DNA of 64,000 nucleotides from Intestinimonas aquisgranensis. GTDB lineage: Bacteria; Bacillota; Clostridia; Oscillospirales; Oscillospiraceae. The stretch lies in contig JAJEQY010000006.1 of the NCBI GenBank assembly GCA_020687605.1, positions 1-64,000 on the forward strand, given 5' to 3'. The notes under the pieces are model-generated. The model saw only the letters and a list, made by a program, of their open reading frames with translations, did not search any database and was not told the DNA's origin. Positions 32,926 to 41,468 of the stretch are shown here, one piece after another. The position numbers were made by a program, and so were the translations under genes. Each line of letters opens with the position of its first letter. The first letter of the stretch is position 1.

Positions 32926-33603
32926 ATGGTCATTGGCGTGGTGCGCACCGTCATCCTCTATCTGCTCATCATTCTGGGCATCCGGCTCATGGGCAAGCGC
33001 CAGGTAGGCGAGCTGGAGCCCTCGGAGCTGGTGCTGGATCTCATCATCGCGGATCTGGCCGCCGTGCCCATGCAGGACTTTGGAATTCCGCTGCTCTCCG
33101 GCGTACTCCCCATCCTCGCTCTGCTCTGTGTTACCATGATTCTCTCGGTGCTTACCATGCGCAGCGTTCGCTTCCGGGCGGTGCTCTGCGGCCGTCCCAG
33201 CGTTATCGTCAGAGACGGCAAGGTGGATCAGCAGGAGATGCGCCGCAACCGTTTCACTGTGGACGAACTCCATGAGGAACTCCGTGCTCAGGGTATTACC
33301 GACCTCAATACGGTCAAATACGCCATCCTGGAGACCAGCGGCCGGGTGTCCGTCCTGCCCAAGGCCGCCGAACAGCCAGTGACCGCCGGTCAGATGGGTC
33401 TCTCCCCTCAGGAACCCGGCCTGCCGGTGGTGCTCATCAACGATGGTCGTCTCATGGAAAAGGCCCTCAAGGCCCAGGGCTTGGACCGGAATTGGCTGGA
33501 CCAGCGGCTGACTGAGCACGGGGTGTGCTCACCATCCCAGGTATTCCTGCTCACTGTGGACGAGGCGGGCGGCATCTGCTTCGTGGCCCGGGAGGCAGTG
33601 TGA
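32926..33603 (+). CDS. DUF421 (YetF-type) membrane protein
   Basis: 225 residues. Three N-terminal membrane segments (VVRTVILYLLIILGIRLMGKRQ; the family signature ELEPSELVLDLIIADLAA; VLPILALLCVTMILSVL), then the cytosolic YetF domain with GRPSVIVRDGKVD and TVDELHEELRAQGI. Function of the family is unsettled; spore-former members occur in sporulation-linked loci. CTGGAGG precedes the ATG. One base separates its stop from the next gene. Confidence 0.9.
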   Translation: MVIGVVRTVILYLLIILGIRLMGKRQVGELEPSELVLDLIIADLAAVPMQDFGIPLLSGVLPILALLCVTMILSVLTMRSVRFRAVLCGRPSVIVRDGKVDQQEMRRNRFTVDELHEELRAQGITDLNTVKYAILETSGRVSVLPKAAEQPVTAGQMGLSPQEPGLPVVLINDGRLMEKALKAQGLDRNWLDQRLTEHGVCSPSQVFLLTVDEAGGICFVAREAV

Positions 33604-33604
33604 G

Positions 33605-33985
33605 ATGCGGCGTCTTTGGCTCTCCCTCGCCCTGCTGGTATTGATCTTCGCCGCCACCGTGGGCAACTCCCTCTATCTCAGGCACCTCACCGGGACCATC
33701 ACTGACCTGTTGGAGGAGGCCCAGATCCTGGCTCAGCAGGAAGACTGGGAGGAGGCGGATGCTCTGACCCGGGAGGCGCTGAAGCACTGGCAGGACCGGG
33801 AGCTCTACCTCTACACCACCCTGCGCCACGCCGACACCGATGAGGTCTATACCAGCTTCCGGGAGGTAGAGGGCTTTCTTCGCACTCGGGAGCCCCAGGA
33901 GTATGCCGCCTCCAATGCCCGTCTTATCGCCCGACTGGAGCTGGTTGCCTCCATGGAGCAGTTCAACCTGCAAAATCTTCTGTGA
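33605..33985 (+). CDS. DUF4363 protein
   Basis: 126 residues. One N-terminal membrane anchor (LWLSLALLVLIFAATVGNSLYL) followed by a helical domain with LLEEAQILAQQEDWEEA and ALKHWQDRE. Its pairing directly after a DUF421 gene is common in Clostridia. The soluble part probably faces outward. Function unknown; translational coupling through the one-base gap suggests partnership. Confidence 0.8.
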   Translation: MRRLWLSLALLVLIFAATVGNSLYLRHLTGTITDLLEEAQILAQQEDWEEADALTREALKHWQDRELYLYTTLRHADTDEVYTSFREVEGFLRTREPQEYAASNARLIARLELVASMEQFNLQNLL

Positions 33986-34124
33986 TACCGCAGGGTGAGC
34001 CTTTCCTGTTCCATCGCAAAACCTCTGCTTTGGCTCCTCCCCCTTGTCACCCTATGACGAAGAGAGTATAATCGAGGTGGCTCGGGTTTGTCCTGACGCC
34101 AATAAAAGGAAAAGAGGAGATCAC

Positions 34125-36410
34125 ATGGAACAGCATCACCCCACCCTGCGCCGTGTGGCGGCCGGAACGCTGGCCGCTGTCATGCTGGTCGGCTGCGCTG
34201 GTGTCACCGCCTTCGCCGCTGAGGACGATGCCTTTACCCTCGGCATCTACTCCACCACCGACATGCACGGAAAGTGCTACGACCTCAATCCCATTGACGG
34301 TAAGGAAGTCAAGAACAGCTACCTGAAGGTGGCCACCGCCATGAAGGAAGAGCGTGCGGCCATGGACGGCACCATTCTCATCGACAACGGTGACATCATC
34401 CAGGGCAGCTCCATCATCAGCTACAACATGAACATGGAGGGCGGCGTGGACAACCCCATGGCCATCTGCCTCCGCTACATCGGCTACGACGCCTTTATCC
34501 CCGGCAACCACGAGTTCAACTTCGACATGGAGACCCAGCAGATTTTCTATGACATGCTGGCCGATACCACCGACAAGTACCCCGGCACCCCGGTAAGCGC
34601 CCTGTGCGCCAACTACATCAACATCGAGACCCAGGAGCCCAACCTCACCCCCTACAAGGTCATGACCTTTGACGTAGGCGGCAAGGAGTTCAAGGTGGGC
34701 ATTCTTGGCTTCGAGAATGTGAACGTCCCCAACTGGGATCTGCCCACCCACTATGAGGGATCTGACTTCGTCCACAAGGACAACACCGACCGGACCTACG
34801 CCTATGAGTGGGTGAACTACTGGCAGAAGGCCCTCCGCGAGGATGAGGGTTGCGACTTTGTCATCGTCTCCTGCCACTCCGGCGAAGACAGTGGCCTGGT
34901 GGGCGCCGGTGACGGTGACGCCGTGGATACCGGCAAGACCGACTTCTCTCCCGAGAACCAGGTCCGCCACCTGGTGGAGAACACCACCGGCATTGACATG
35001 GTCATCGCCGGTCACAACCACACCGTTGGTGTGACCGAGATGAAGAACGCCGACGGCCAGACCGTCCCCTGCGTCAACGGCGGCACCTCCACCCTGACCA
35101 AGACCGTGGTCACCATCACCGCCGACGGCACCTTCACCATCGGGCAGAGTGAAAACCTGGACCTGACTGCCTATGAGAACGACGCCGGCCTTAAGGAGCT
35201 CATGCAGCCCTACTATGACCGGACCCTGCCCTTCATCACTGAGCAGATCGGCACCCTCTCCGGCGACTGGGACGACGAGACGGATCTCTTCCATGTCCAG
35301 AGCGACACTATGAACCTGGTCCACGAGGCCCAGCTGTGGGCCACCGGCGCCCAGCTGTCCCTGGCCTCCCCCGTGGCCAACAAGGATTTCTGCATCGGCC
35401 AGCTCCTTGGCGACGCCGAGACCGCTCCCATCAGCCTGAAGGACTGCTACTCCTTCTACAAGTATGACAACAACCTCATCTACATGATCCAGATGACCGG
35501 CAAGCAGATCAAGGACTGGCTGGAGGACTGCACCAAGGACTTCACCGTGGAGGCCGACGGCACCATCACCGGCGGCGGCTTCGGCACCGACCAGCTCTAC
35601 GGCATGGACTATGACATCTACATGGGCAACCCCGAGGGCAGCCGCGTGGTCAATCTGACCTATCAGGGTCAGCCCGTCACCGACGACCAGACCTTTACCG
35701 TGGCCCTCAACTCCTACCGGCTGTCCGCCAACGCCGCCGGCGATGAATTTGGCTGGTACGCCACCACCGGCATCACCATGGGCACCGACGCTGTGCTGTG
35801 GGATGGCTCTGTCTCCGAGGAGTTCGGCTCCATCGGCGGCTCCGTCACCCTGGTTATCGCTGAGTACATCAAGGCCATGACCGCCGAGGGCAAGGACATC
35901 ACCCCGCCCGAGGCCAAGAGTCACTGGACGCTCAATGCCGGCGCCAGCGAGGGCACTGAGGTGGCCGACACCATCACCCGTCAGGACTTTGTAGAGAAGC
36001 TCTACACCGCTATCGTGGGCGATGCCTCCGTGGAGGTCTCCCCCGCTGCCTTCACCGATGTGACCGACAGCTACGCCGTGGACTGGGCCGCCGACCAGGG
36101 TATCATTTCCGGCGACGGCACCGGCAAGTTCCTGCCCGATCAGGCCATCACCCGTGAGCAGGCCGCCGTCATGCTGATGAACGCCGCCACCGCTCTGGAG
36201 AAGGGCCCCACCGGTGCCTGGGCTGTCCAGATCCCCTACACCGACGCTGCCTCCATCTCCGGCTGGGCTGCCGACGGTGTCATGTGGAACGTCATCGCCC
36301 AGTACATCACCGTTGGCGAGGACAACGCCTTTAATCCTCAGGGCACCATCACCAGCACTGAGGCCGACGCCATGATCGCCGCCCTCACCGCTGTTGAGGC
36401 TGCGGCATAA
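34125..36410 (+). CDS. Bifunctional metallophosphatase/5'-nucleotidase with SLH repeats
   Basis: 761 residues from the ATG at 34125 after AAAAGAGGAGATCAC. The signal peptide ends in AGVTAFA-AED but also contains LVGCAG, a lipobox match, so secretion mode is open. The metallophosphatase domain shows STTDMHG, NGDIIQGS, GNHEFNFD, SCHSGED and AGHNHTVG. The 5'-nucleotidase C-terminal domain follows (YDNNLIYMIQMTGKQIKDWLE), and SLH repeats near the end (FTDVTDSYAVDWAADQGIISGDGTGKF). It would release nucleosides from extracellular nucleotides at the wall. Codon use is strongly biased to C-ending codons, suggesting high expression. Confidence 0.92.
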   Translation: MEQHHPTLRRVAAGTLAAVMLVGCAGVTAFAAEDDAFTLGIYSTTDMHGKCYDLNPIDGKEVKNSYLKVATAMKEERAAMDGTILIDNGDIIQGSSIISYNMNMEGGVDNPMAICLRYIGYDAFIPGNHEFNFDMETQQIFYDMLADTTDKYPGTPVSALCANYINIETQEPNLTPYKVMTFDVGGKEFKVGILGFENVNVPNWDLPTHYEGSDFVHKDNTDRTYAYEWVNYWQKALREDEGCDFVIVSCHSGEDSGLVGAGDGDAVDTGKTDFSPENQVRHLVENTTGIDMVIAGHNHTVGVTEMKNADGQTVPCVNGGTSTLTKTVVTITADGTFTIGQSENLDLTAYENDAGLKELMQPYYDRTLPFITEQIGTLSGDWDDETDLFHVQSDTMNLVHEAQLWATGAQLSLASPVANKDFCIGQLLGDAETAPISLKDCYSFYKYDNNLIYMIQMTGKQIKDWLEDCTKDFTVEADGTITGGGFGTDQLYGMDYDIYMGNPEGSRVVNLTYQGQPVTDDQTFTVALNSYRLSANAAGDEFGWYATTGITMGTDAVLWDGSVSEEFGSIGGSVTLVIAEYIKAMTAEGKDITPPEAKSHWTLNAGASEGTEVADTITRQDFVEKLYTAIVGDASVEVSPAAFTDVTDSYAVDWAADQGIISGDGTGKFLPDQAITREQAAVMLMNAATALEKGPTGAWAVQIPYTDAASISGWAADGVMWNVIAQYITVGEDNAFNPQGTITSTEADAMIAALTAVEAAA

Positions 36411-36440
36411 GCCTTCTCTCATTTCCTATTAAACAGCAAA

Positions 36441-36480
36441 AAGCTGGCCCGGACATTTGTCCGGGCCAGCTTTTTTATTT
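36441..36480. terminator. Bidirectional terminator between 5'-nucleotidase gene and nrdR
   Basis: AAGCTGGCCCGGA and TCCGGGCCAGCTT with A- and T-runs on the two sides. Confidence 0.9.
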
Positions 36481-36930
36481 GCTGTCGATGAGTTTGCTTA
36501 ACTCTTCCATAAAGGTACCAATGTCCTTGAATTGGCGGTAAACCGAAGCGAAGCGCACATAGGCCACCTCGTCCACATCCTTGAGCCTTTCCATTACCAA
36601 CTCGCCGATGACCGAAGAGTTGACTTCCCGCTCCATGTCGTTTTGGAGGGCCTGCTCGATCTCCACTGCGATTTTTTCCAGCTTGGACATAGGGACCGAA
36701 CGCTTTTCGCAGGCCTTGAGCATACTTCCCAACAACTTGTCCTTATCGAAGGTCTGACGGCTACCGTCTTTTTTGATTACAACCAGCGGCAGGCTTTCCA
36801 TCGTCTCATAAGTGGTGAAACGCTTATGGCACTCCAGGCACTCCCTCCTGCGCCGAATGCTGGTGCCCTCGTCAGAGGGTCGTGAATCTACAACCTTGCT
36901 CTCCAGATTTCCGCAGAACGGGCACTTCAC
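36475..36930 (-). CDS. nrdR: Ribonucleotide reductase repressor NrdR
   Basis: 151 residues, the standard length. The N-terminal zinc ribbon (MKCPFCGN...CLECHKRFTTYE) has two CxxC pairs. The ATP-cone domain follows (VIKKDGSRQTFDKDKLLGSML; ERLKDVDEVAYVRFASVYRQF). It binds nrd boxes and represses ribonucleotide reductase operons according to the ATP/dATP bound. No nrd genes are in the window. Shares a terminator with the convergent nucleotidase gene. Confidence 0.97.
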   Translation of the reverse strand: MKCPFCGNLESKVVDSRPSDEGTSIRRRRECLECHKRFTTYETMESLPLVVIKKDGSRQTFDKDKLLGSMLKACEKRSVPMSKLEKIAVEIEQALQNDMEREVNSSVIGELVMERLKDVDEVAYVRFASVYRQFKDIGTFMEELSKLIDSK

Positions 36931-37176
36931 GGGTACCGCCTCCTTCTTTCAGTCCTGCTGGTCCAAAATTTCTCTTGCACGCATTATACCACAGTACCTG
37001 TAGAGATGGTATATTTTTTTGAAAAACTTGGGGGCTCAAGATGTAAAAATATCCTCTGACGGAAAAAGTGTGTATAGTTTGATACGAGGTGCGCCATACT
37101 AGTCTCAGAACGGCAGAGGTCCGGCGGAAACCATCCGCTTCAGCCTGTGCCCGGCTGGAAAAGAGGTGATTACACC

Positions 37177-37287
37177 ATGAAGGACGATCAGAAGCCCACC
37201 CGCACCGAGCCCCAGGCCCGTAAGGAGGAGCAGCCTGCACAGAACCGTAAGAAGGAGCAGAAGAAGTCTGACCAGACCCGCTCCTGA
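37177..37287 (+). CDS. 36-residue highly charged protein
   Basis: 36 residues, beginning MKDDQKPTRTEPQARKEE and ending KKSDQTRS, without hydrophobic residues; nearly all Lys, Arg, Glu, Asp, Gln, Pro. AAGAGGTGATT is a good ribosome site, and a strong terminator stands 21 bases after the stop. Such low-complexity charged peptides occur among small spore proteins, but no known family is recognised. The signals on both sides make it credible as a real gene. Confidence 0.6.
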   Translation: MKDDQKPTRTEPQARKEEQPAQNRKKEQKKSDQTRS

Positions 37288-37308
37288 GCAGACATAGTCA
37301 ACAGGTAC

Positions 37309-37350
37309 GAGACGCCGGAGAGACTCCTCTCCGGCGTCTCTTTCTTTGTT
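37309..37350 (+). terminator. Terminator after the 36-residue gene
   Basis: GAGACGCCGGAGA and TCTCCGGCGTCTC (37309-37321, 37328-37340) followed by TTTCTTTGTT. Confidence 0.85.
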
Positions 37351-37407
37351 CTCCATTCCGTCACAGTCCCGGTACATCCGGCATAGGCTGGGTTGGAGGT
37401 CATGAGC

Positions 37408-38064
37408 ATGATGAATTTTTCTCCCCGCAAGTCCATGGACGCTGCTGAGTATGCTGCGTCTCTTCGGGCCGGTCAGGGGTACTGCAATGAGACGGCGGAG
37501 CCTCAGACCGGCAGCGTTCGCTGCTGCCATCACAGCCGTCCGCCTGTCTGTCCCCCTTCTCCCTGGCCCAATTGCTGCCCACCCATCCCCGAATGCCGCT
37601 GCTGCTGCCCCGGGCCTCAGGGTCCTACCGGCCCCACTGGCCCCACTGGCATGACAGGTGTCACAGGCGCTACCGGCCCCACCGGTGCCACTGGTCCTTC
37701 CGGTGGTCCTACTGGCCCCACCGGTCCTACTGGTCCCACCGGTCCTACTGGTCCTACCGGTCCCACTGGTCCTACTGGTCCCACCGGTCCTACTGGTCCC
37801 ACCGGTCCCACTGGTCCTACCGGTCCCACTGGTCCTACCGGTCCCACTGGTCCTACTGGTCTCACTGGTCCTACCGGTCCCACTGGTCCTACTGGTCCCA
37901 CTGGTCCTACTGGCCCCACCGGTCCCACTGGTCCCACTGGCTCCATTGAGGCTGCTGCCGCAGTGAGTACACTGGCCACCAGCGCCACACTAACCGATGT
38001 GATCAATCAGTTCAATAGCCTGATCCAGTCTCTGCAAAATGCCGGTATCCTTGGGAAGAGCTGA
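37408..38064 (+). CDS. Collagen-like Gly-Pro-Thr repeat protein
   Basis: 218 residues; the start at 37408 is chosen because GGAGGT lies seven bases before it. The N-terminus is Cys-rich (CCHHSRPPVCPPSP, PNCCPPIPECRCCCPGP). Some 30 Gly-X-Thr triplets, mainly GPT, follow from about residue 71 to 180. The C-terminal 35 residues (AAVSTLATSATLTDVINQFN) form a helix that may drive trimerisation. Bacterial GPT proteins such as BclA form triple helices on exosporium or cell surface. No signal peptide or LPXTG is visible, which favours a spore-surface role. Repeat number probably varies between strains. Confidence 0.85.
   Translation: MMNFSPRKSMDAAEYAASLRAGQGYCNETAEPQTGSVRCCHHSRPPVCPPSPWPNCCPPIPECRCCCPGPQGPTGPTGPTGMTGVTGATGPTGATGPSGGPTGPTGPTGPTGPTGPTGPTGPTGPTGPTGPTGPTGPTGPTGPTGPTGPTGLTGPTGPTGPTGPTGPTGPTGPTGPTGSIEAAAAVSTLATSATLTDVINQFNSLIQSLQNAGILGKS
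37617..37950 (+). repeat. 9-bp tandem repeats encoding Gly-Pro-Thr
   Basis: Tandem GGTCCTACT / GGTCCCACC / GGTCCCACT units, with a GGC-based stretch at the 5' edge. Prone to slippage. Confidence 0.9.
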
Positions 38065-38088
38065 TCCCGGGATACACACATAAGGAAA

Positions 38089-38125
38089 GCGGACGTATCA
38101 CCAGTGGTGATACGTCCGCCTTTTT
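38089..38125. terminator. Terminator between collagen-like gene and leuA
   Basis: GCGGACGTATCACC and GGTGATACGTCCGC form a perfect stem (38089-38102, 38106-38119), followed by a T-run; also placed to end leuA transcripts. Confidence 0.85.
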
Positions 38126-38135
38126 ATATGGACTC

Positions 38136-39821
38136 TTAGTCCTTTGCAGCGCGATTAATAGCGGAAAGGATACCTTTCAGCGGTGCCAGGTTGATATTGT
38201 GACTCATACCCACACCAAACCAGTCTTTACCATCCTCGTCCTGAAGGTGGATGTAGGCCACCGCCTGAGAGTCAGAACCCTGCTTGATGGCGTGCTCTTT
38301 GTAGTCCACGAAAGTAAAACGGTCCATCTTCTGGCCGTGGATTGCATTGAAGAAGGCGTCGATAGGTCCATTGCCGGAACCCTGGACCTGGAAGGTGGTA
38401 TCCGTATGCCGGAGTGTACCGGCAAAGGTGACGTGAGAGTGGCCCTCCTCATCGGTGAACTCTGCAAAGGAGTGACGCACCAGTTCATAGGGCTTGGTGG
38501 CATCGATGTAATTTTCCCGGAACAATTCAAAGATGCGCTCCGGCTTGAGCTCCGTGCCCACTCGATCCGTCTCCACCTGGACGATATTGCCGAACTCAGG
38601 GTGCATCGCTTTGGGCAGATCGAAGCCAAAGGTATGCTGCATGACAAAGGCGGCACCGCCCTTGCCAGACTGGGAGTTGATACGGATAATGGGCTCGTAC
38701 TCCCGGCCCACGTCAGCCGGATCGATGGGCAGATAGGGAATCTCCCATTTGTCGCTGTGGCTCTCCTCCATGTACTGAGTGCCCTTATTGATGGCGTCCT
38801 GATGGGACCCGGAGAAGGCAGTGAAGACCAGCTCACCGGCATAGGGCTGCCGCTCCCCCACCTTCATCTTTGTGCAGCGCTCATACATCTCTTTGATCTT
38901 GTTGATATTGGAGAAGTCCAGCTTGGGGTCCACGCCCTGGATATACATGTTCATGGCCAGAGTGACCATGTCCACGTTACCGGTGCGCTCGCCGTTGCCG
39001 AAGAGTGTAGCCTCGATGCGCTCAGCGCCGGCCAGCATGCCCATCTCGGCAGTGGCCACACCCTCACCACGGTCATTGTGGGGGTGGAGGGAGATGATAG
39101 CGCAGTCCCGGCTGGGCAGCTTGGAGATGAAGTACTCGATCTCGTCGGCGAAGTAGTTGGGCATGCAGTTCTCCACGGTGGTGGGAAGGTTCAGAATGAC
39201 CTTGTTCTCCGGGGTAGCGTGGAGGTGCTCCAGCACCGCCTGACAAATCTCAACGGCATAGTCCATCTCTGTACCCATAAAGGACTCCGGAGAGTACTGG
39301 TAGCGCAGGTTCATACCCTGCTCCAGCATAGGCTTGCTCATCTCATAGATGAGATCCGCAGCGTCGGTGGCGATCTTGGTGATGCCGTCCATGTCCATAT
39401 GGAAGACTACCTTCCGCTGGAGCGTCGAGGTGGAATTATAGAAGTGGAGGATCACATTCTTGGCGCCCTGGATGGCCTCAAAAGTTTTCTTGATGAGATG
39501 GGGGCGGGCCTGGACCAGCACCTGGATGGTCACATCGTCAGGGATATGGCCACCATCGATCAGCTCCCGGCAGATCTCATATTCCGTCTCAGAGGCGGAG
39601 GGAAAGCCGATCTCGATCTCCTTGACACCAATGTCTACCAGGGTATGGAAGTACTCCAGCTTTTCCTCCAGATTCATGGGATCCACCAGCGCCTGGTTGC
39701 CATCCCGCAGGTCTACTGAGCACCAAATAGGGGGCTGCGTGATTTCCTTATCGGGCCAAGCGCGATGCTCCATTTTCAGCGGCACAAAAGGGATATACTT
39801 GTTCTCGGGATTTTTAATCAT
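38136..39821 (-). CDS. leuA: 2-isopropylmalate synthase
   Basis: 561 residues from the ATG at 39821 (GGAGGAAGACGGAC before it); a longer frame would run into the T-box terminator. The HMGL-like TIM barrel opens with CSVDLRDGNQAL and has the metal-binding HPHNDRG. The C-terminal domain is the long leucine-binding regulatory type seen in the roughly 560-600-residue LeuA2 subgroup (as in Corynebacterium and Clostridia). It condenses acetyl-CoA with 2-oxoisovalerate, the first leucine-specific step. The neighbouring leuBCD genes are not in the window. Confidence 0.95.
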   Translation of the reverse strand: MIKNPENKYIPFVPLKMEHRAWPDKEITQPPIWCSVDLRDGNQALVDPMNLEEKLEYFHTLVDIGVKEIEIGFPSASETEYEICRELIDGGHIPDDVTIQVLVQARPHLIKKTFEAIQGAKNVILHFYNSTSTLQRKVVFHMDMDGITKIATDAADLIYEMSKPMLEQGMNLRYQYSPESFMGTEMDYAVEICQAVLEHLHATPENKVILNLPTTVENCMPNYFADEIEYFISKLPSRDCAIISLHPHNDRGEGVATAEMGMLAGAERIEATLFGNGERTGNVDMVTLAMNMYIQGVDPKLDFSNINKIKEMYERCTKMKVGERQPYAGELVFTAFSGSHQDAINKGTQYMEESHSDKWEIPYLPIDPADVGREYEPIIRINSQSGKGGAAFVMQHTFGFDLPKAMHPEFGNIVQVETDRVGTELKPERIFELFRENYIDATKPYELVRHSFAEFTDEEGHSHVTFAGTLRHTDTTFQVQGSGNGPIDAFFNAIHGQKMDRFTFVDYKEHAIKQGSDSQAVAYIHLQDEDGKDWFGVGMSHNINLAPLKGILSAINRAAKD

Positions 39822-39883
39822 GTCCGTCTTCCTCCTTATGATTCCAATGGTCTGGTGTGCGGGGACGCATGCCGGACAAATGA

Positions 39884-40150
39884 AAAACGCCCCCGACCTC
39901 AACGGTCAGGGGCGTATAACTCATACGCGGTACCACCCTGATTCGACCGCCGGTCACCCGTACGGTCCTCGTCGGCCTCCAGCAAGGCCCTGGCCGGTAA
40001 CGCGGCCACGCGGCTCTCCCTACTGCGCCACCGGCGGTTCAGGAAAGCGGCTCAGGGATCAGTATCCACCTGCATGCGCCGTACCGGTTCACACCATCCA
40101 CCGGCTCTCTGAACGGGCAATACGGGTCGTCTTCCCATCATTGCTTTTAT
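39884..40150 (-). promoter_or_regulatory. T-box leader of leuA
   Basis: On the - strand the conserved T-box AGGGTGGTACCGCG lies at 39926-39939. Downstream is the terminator stem CGCCCCTGACC/GGTCGGGGGCG with a T-run (39884-39914). The 200 bases upstream fold into GC-rich stems as in stem I. Uncharged tRNA, expected tRNA-Leu, should favour the antiterminator; I could not fix the specifier codon with certainty. Confidence 0.92.
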
Positions 40151-40157
40151 GAGTTAC

Positions 40158-40186
40158 ATTGTAGAAGATTCCGGCCCGGTTGTCAA
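40158..40186 (-). promoter_or_regulatory. Promoter of leuA
   Basis: On the - strand TTGACA (40181-40186), 17 bases, TACAAT (40158-40163), just upstream of the T-box leader. Confidence 0.8.
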
Positions 40187-40311
40187 GCACAAAAAATTCA
40201 TATTTTATCTCTTTCTTTTTGGGGTAACATACGTTATAGTGTGACCATAAAGGTTCGGCCCGTCTATACCTGTCCGACTGGATCCGACCGATATGATTGG
40301 AGTGATGATCT

Positions 40312-41034
40312 TTGGATTACAACGATTTTTACCAGAATGAGCGCCGGCAGGAGCAAAACATGTTTACTGGATCCCTGTCGACCTACACTGCGAAAACCTT
40401 CCTTTGGATGTTCTTTGGCCTGCTGATCACCTTTGGTGTGGCGGTGGGCGGCTATGTGAGCGGACTTACCATCTACGCCTTCCTCAGTATTCCCGCCTTC
40501 CATGTCATCGTCCTGGTAGCCGAGCTGGCAGTGGTTCTGATTCTCAGCGCCCGCATCCACCGTCTCTCAGTACCAGGCGCCACGCTTTTGTTCTTTGCGT
40601 ACGCCGCGCTGACCGGCGTAGTCTTTTCCACCTATTTTCTGATCTTTGACTTGGCCAGTCTGGTGCTTATCTTCGCCGTCACCGCCCTCTACTTCGGGGC
40701 ACTGGCTCTATACGGCTACTTCACAAAGAGTGATCTCACCCGGCTGCGCCCCATCCTGACGGGCGGTCTCATCTTCCTGATCCTCTTTGGCCTGCTCTCC
40801 CTTTTCCTCCCCTTCTTCTCCGGCCTGGAACGGATCTACTGCCTCATCGGTATCGCCATCTTCCTGGGCCTCACCGCCTATGACACCCAGCAGATCAAGG
40901 CCAATTACTACGCCTTCGGACATGATGACCAACTGGCCCAAAAGGCTTCCATCTATTCTGCGCTTCAGCTCTATCTGGACTTCATCAACCTCTTCCTCTA
41001 TCTGCTCCGCTTTATGGGAAAGAGCAAGCGCTGA
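40312..41034 (+). CDS. Bax inhibitor-1 (BI-1/YccA) family membrane protein
   Basis: 240 residues, TTG start at 40312 with TTGGAGTGATGATC before it. Seven membrane segments; LSTYTAKTFLWMFFGLLIT near the N-terminus, LTGVVFSTYFLIF in the middle and FLGLTAYDTQQIK in the sixth segment, with ALQLYLDFINLFLYLLRFM at the end. These are the classical BI-1 landmarks (the Asp pair acts as pH sensor in studied homologues that leak calcium). Physiological role in bacteria is unclear. Confidence 0.9.
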   Translation: MDYNDFYQNERRQEQNMFTGSLSTYTAKTFLWMFFGLLITFGVAVGGYVSGLTIYAFLSIPAFHVIVLVAELAVVLILSARIHRLSVPGATLLFFAYAALTGVVFSTYFLIFDLASLVLIFAVTALYFGALALYGYFTKSDLTRLRPILTGGLIFLILFGLLSLFLPFFSGLERIYCLIGIAIFLGLTAYDTQQIKANYYAFGHDDQLAQKASIYSALQLYLDFINLFLYLLRFMGKSKR

Positions 41035-41041
41035 GTCCACA

Positions 41042-41073
41042 GGGGGCGGTCAAATGACCGTCCCCAAATTTTT
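41042..41073 (+). terminator. Terminator after the BI-1 gene
   Basis: GGGGGCGGTCA and TGACCGTCCCC with one bulge, then AAATTTTTTCT. Confidence 0.7.
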
Positions 41074-41095
41074 TCTGAAATTCGGAAAAATATGC

Positions 41096-41123
41096 TTGAC
41101 TTTCCCCGCAAACCTGATATAAT
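41096..41123 (+). promoter_or_regulatory. Promoter of tRNA-Gln
   Basis: TTGACT (41096-41101), 16 bases, TATAAT (41118-41123), about 55 bases before the tRNA. Confidence 0.75.
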
Positions 41124-41177
41124 AACGTTCGTGCTCACGAGAGAGCAAAACAAAAAGCCAAGAGCACAAAACAAAAT

Positions 41178-41251
41178 AGCGGGATTGTGTAAGGGTAGCA
41201 CGACAGACTCTGACTCTGTTTGTGAGGGTTCGAATCCTTCTCCCGCTGCCA
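41178..41251 (+). tRNA. tRNA-Gln (anticodon CTG)
   Basis: Acceptor stem AGCGGGA/TCCCGCT with discriminator G and encoded CCA; D stem GTG/CAC; anticodon stem ACAGA/TCTGT closing the loop CTCTGAC, anticodon CTG; T arm GAGGG-TTCGAAT-CCTTC. It reads CAG codons. Confidence 0.95.
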
Positions 41252-41290
41252 AAAAGAGCAAGCGCAATGCGCTTGCTCTTTTTATTTTTT
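41251..41290 (+). terminator. Terminator after tRNA-Gln
   Basis: AAAAAGAGCAAGCGC and GCGCTTGCTCTTTTT, loop AAT, then TATTTTTT. Confidence 0.9.
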
Positions 41291-41309
41291 GTGTCGCGAA
41301 AACAATAAG

Positions 41310-41347
41310 AAACGCGGGTCCGCTTTCACGGACCCGCGTTTTCTTTT
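41310..41347. terminator. Second hairpin beyond tRNA-Gln
   Basis: AAACGCGGGTCCG and CGGACCCGCGTTT, loop CTTTCA, then TCTTTT. Confidence 0.75.
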
Positions 41348-41468
41348 GAGAGAGAGGAGGAGGTTTTGAATTGTGATCTCCCGACCACGGTTTTATTTTA
41401 GCACCTCTCCGCCCGGCAGGAATGGACAGATTTTAAATAGCTTGTAAATAAAATATGAACGGCTACAC

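Noticed and set aside
34047..36422. A 791-codon open frame opposite the 5'-nucleotidase gene
   Set aside because: A shadow of the strong C-ending codon bias of the real gene; the translation is Gly/Val/His-rich with no domain.
37617..37950. CRISPR-like periodic repeats
   Set aside because: The period is 9 bases with no spacers and is explained by collagen-like codons. I saw no CRISPR array or cas gene anywhere in the window.
37617..38006. A Gly-Pro-Val repeat protein on the - strand
   Set aside because: Reverse complement of the Gly-Pro-Thr repeats; the + strand gene has ribosome site, Cys-rich head and terminator.
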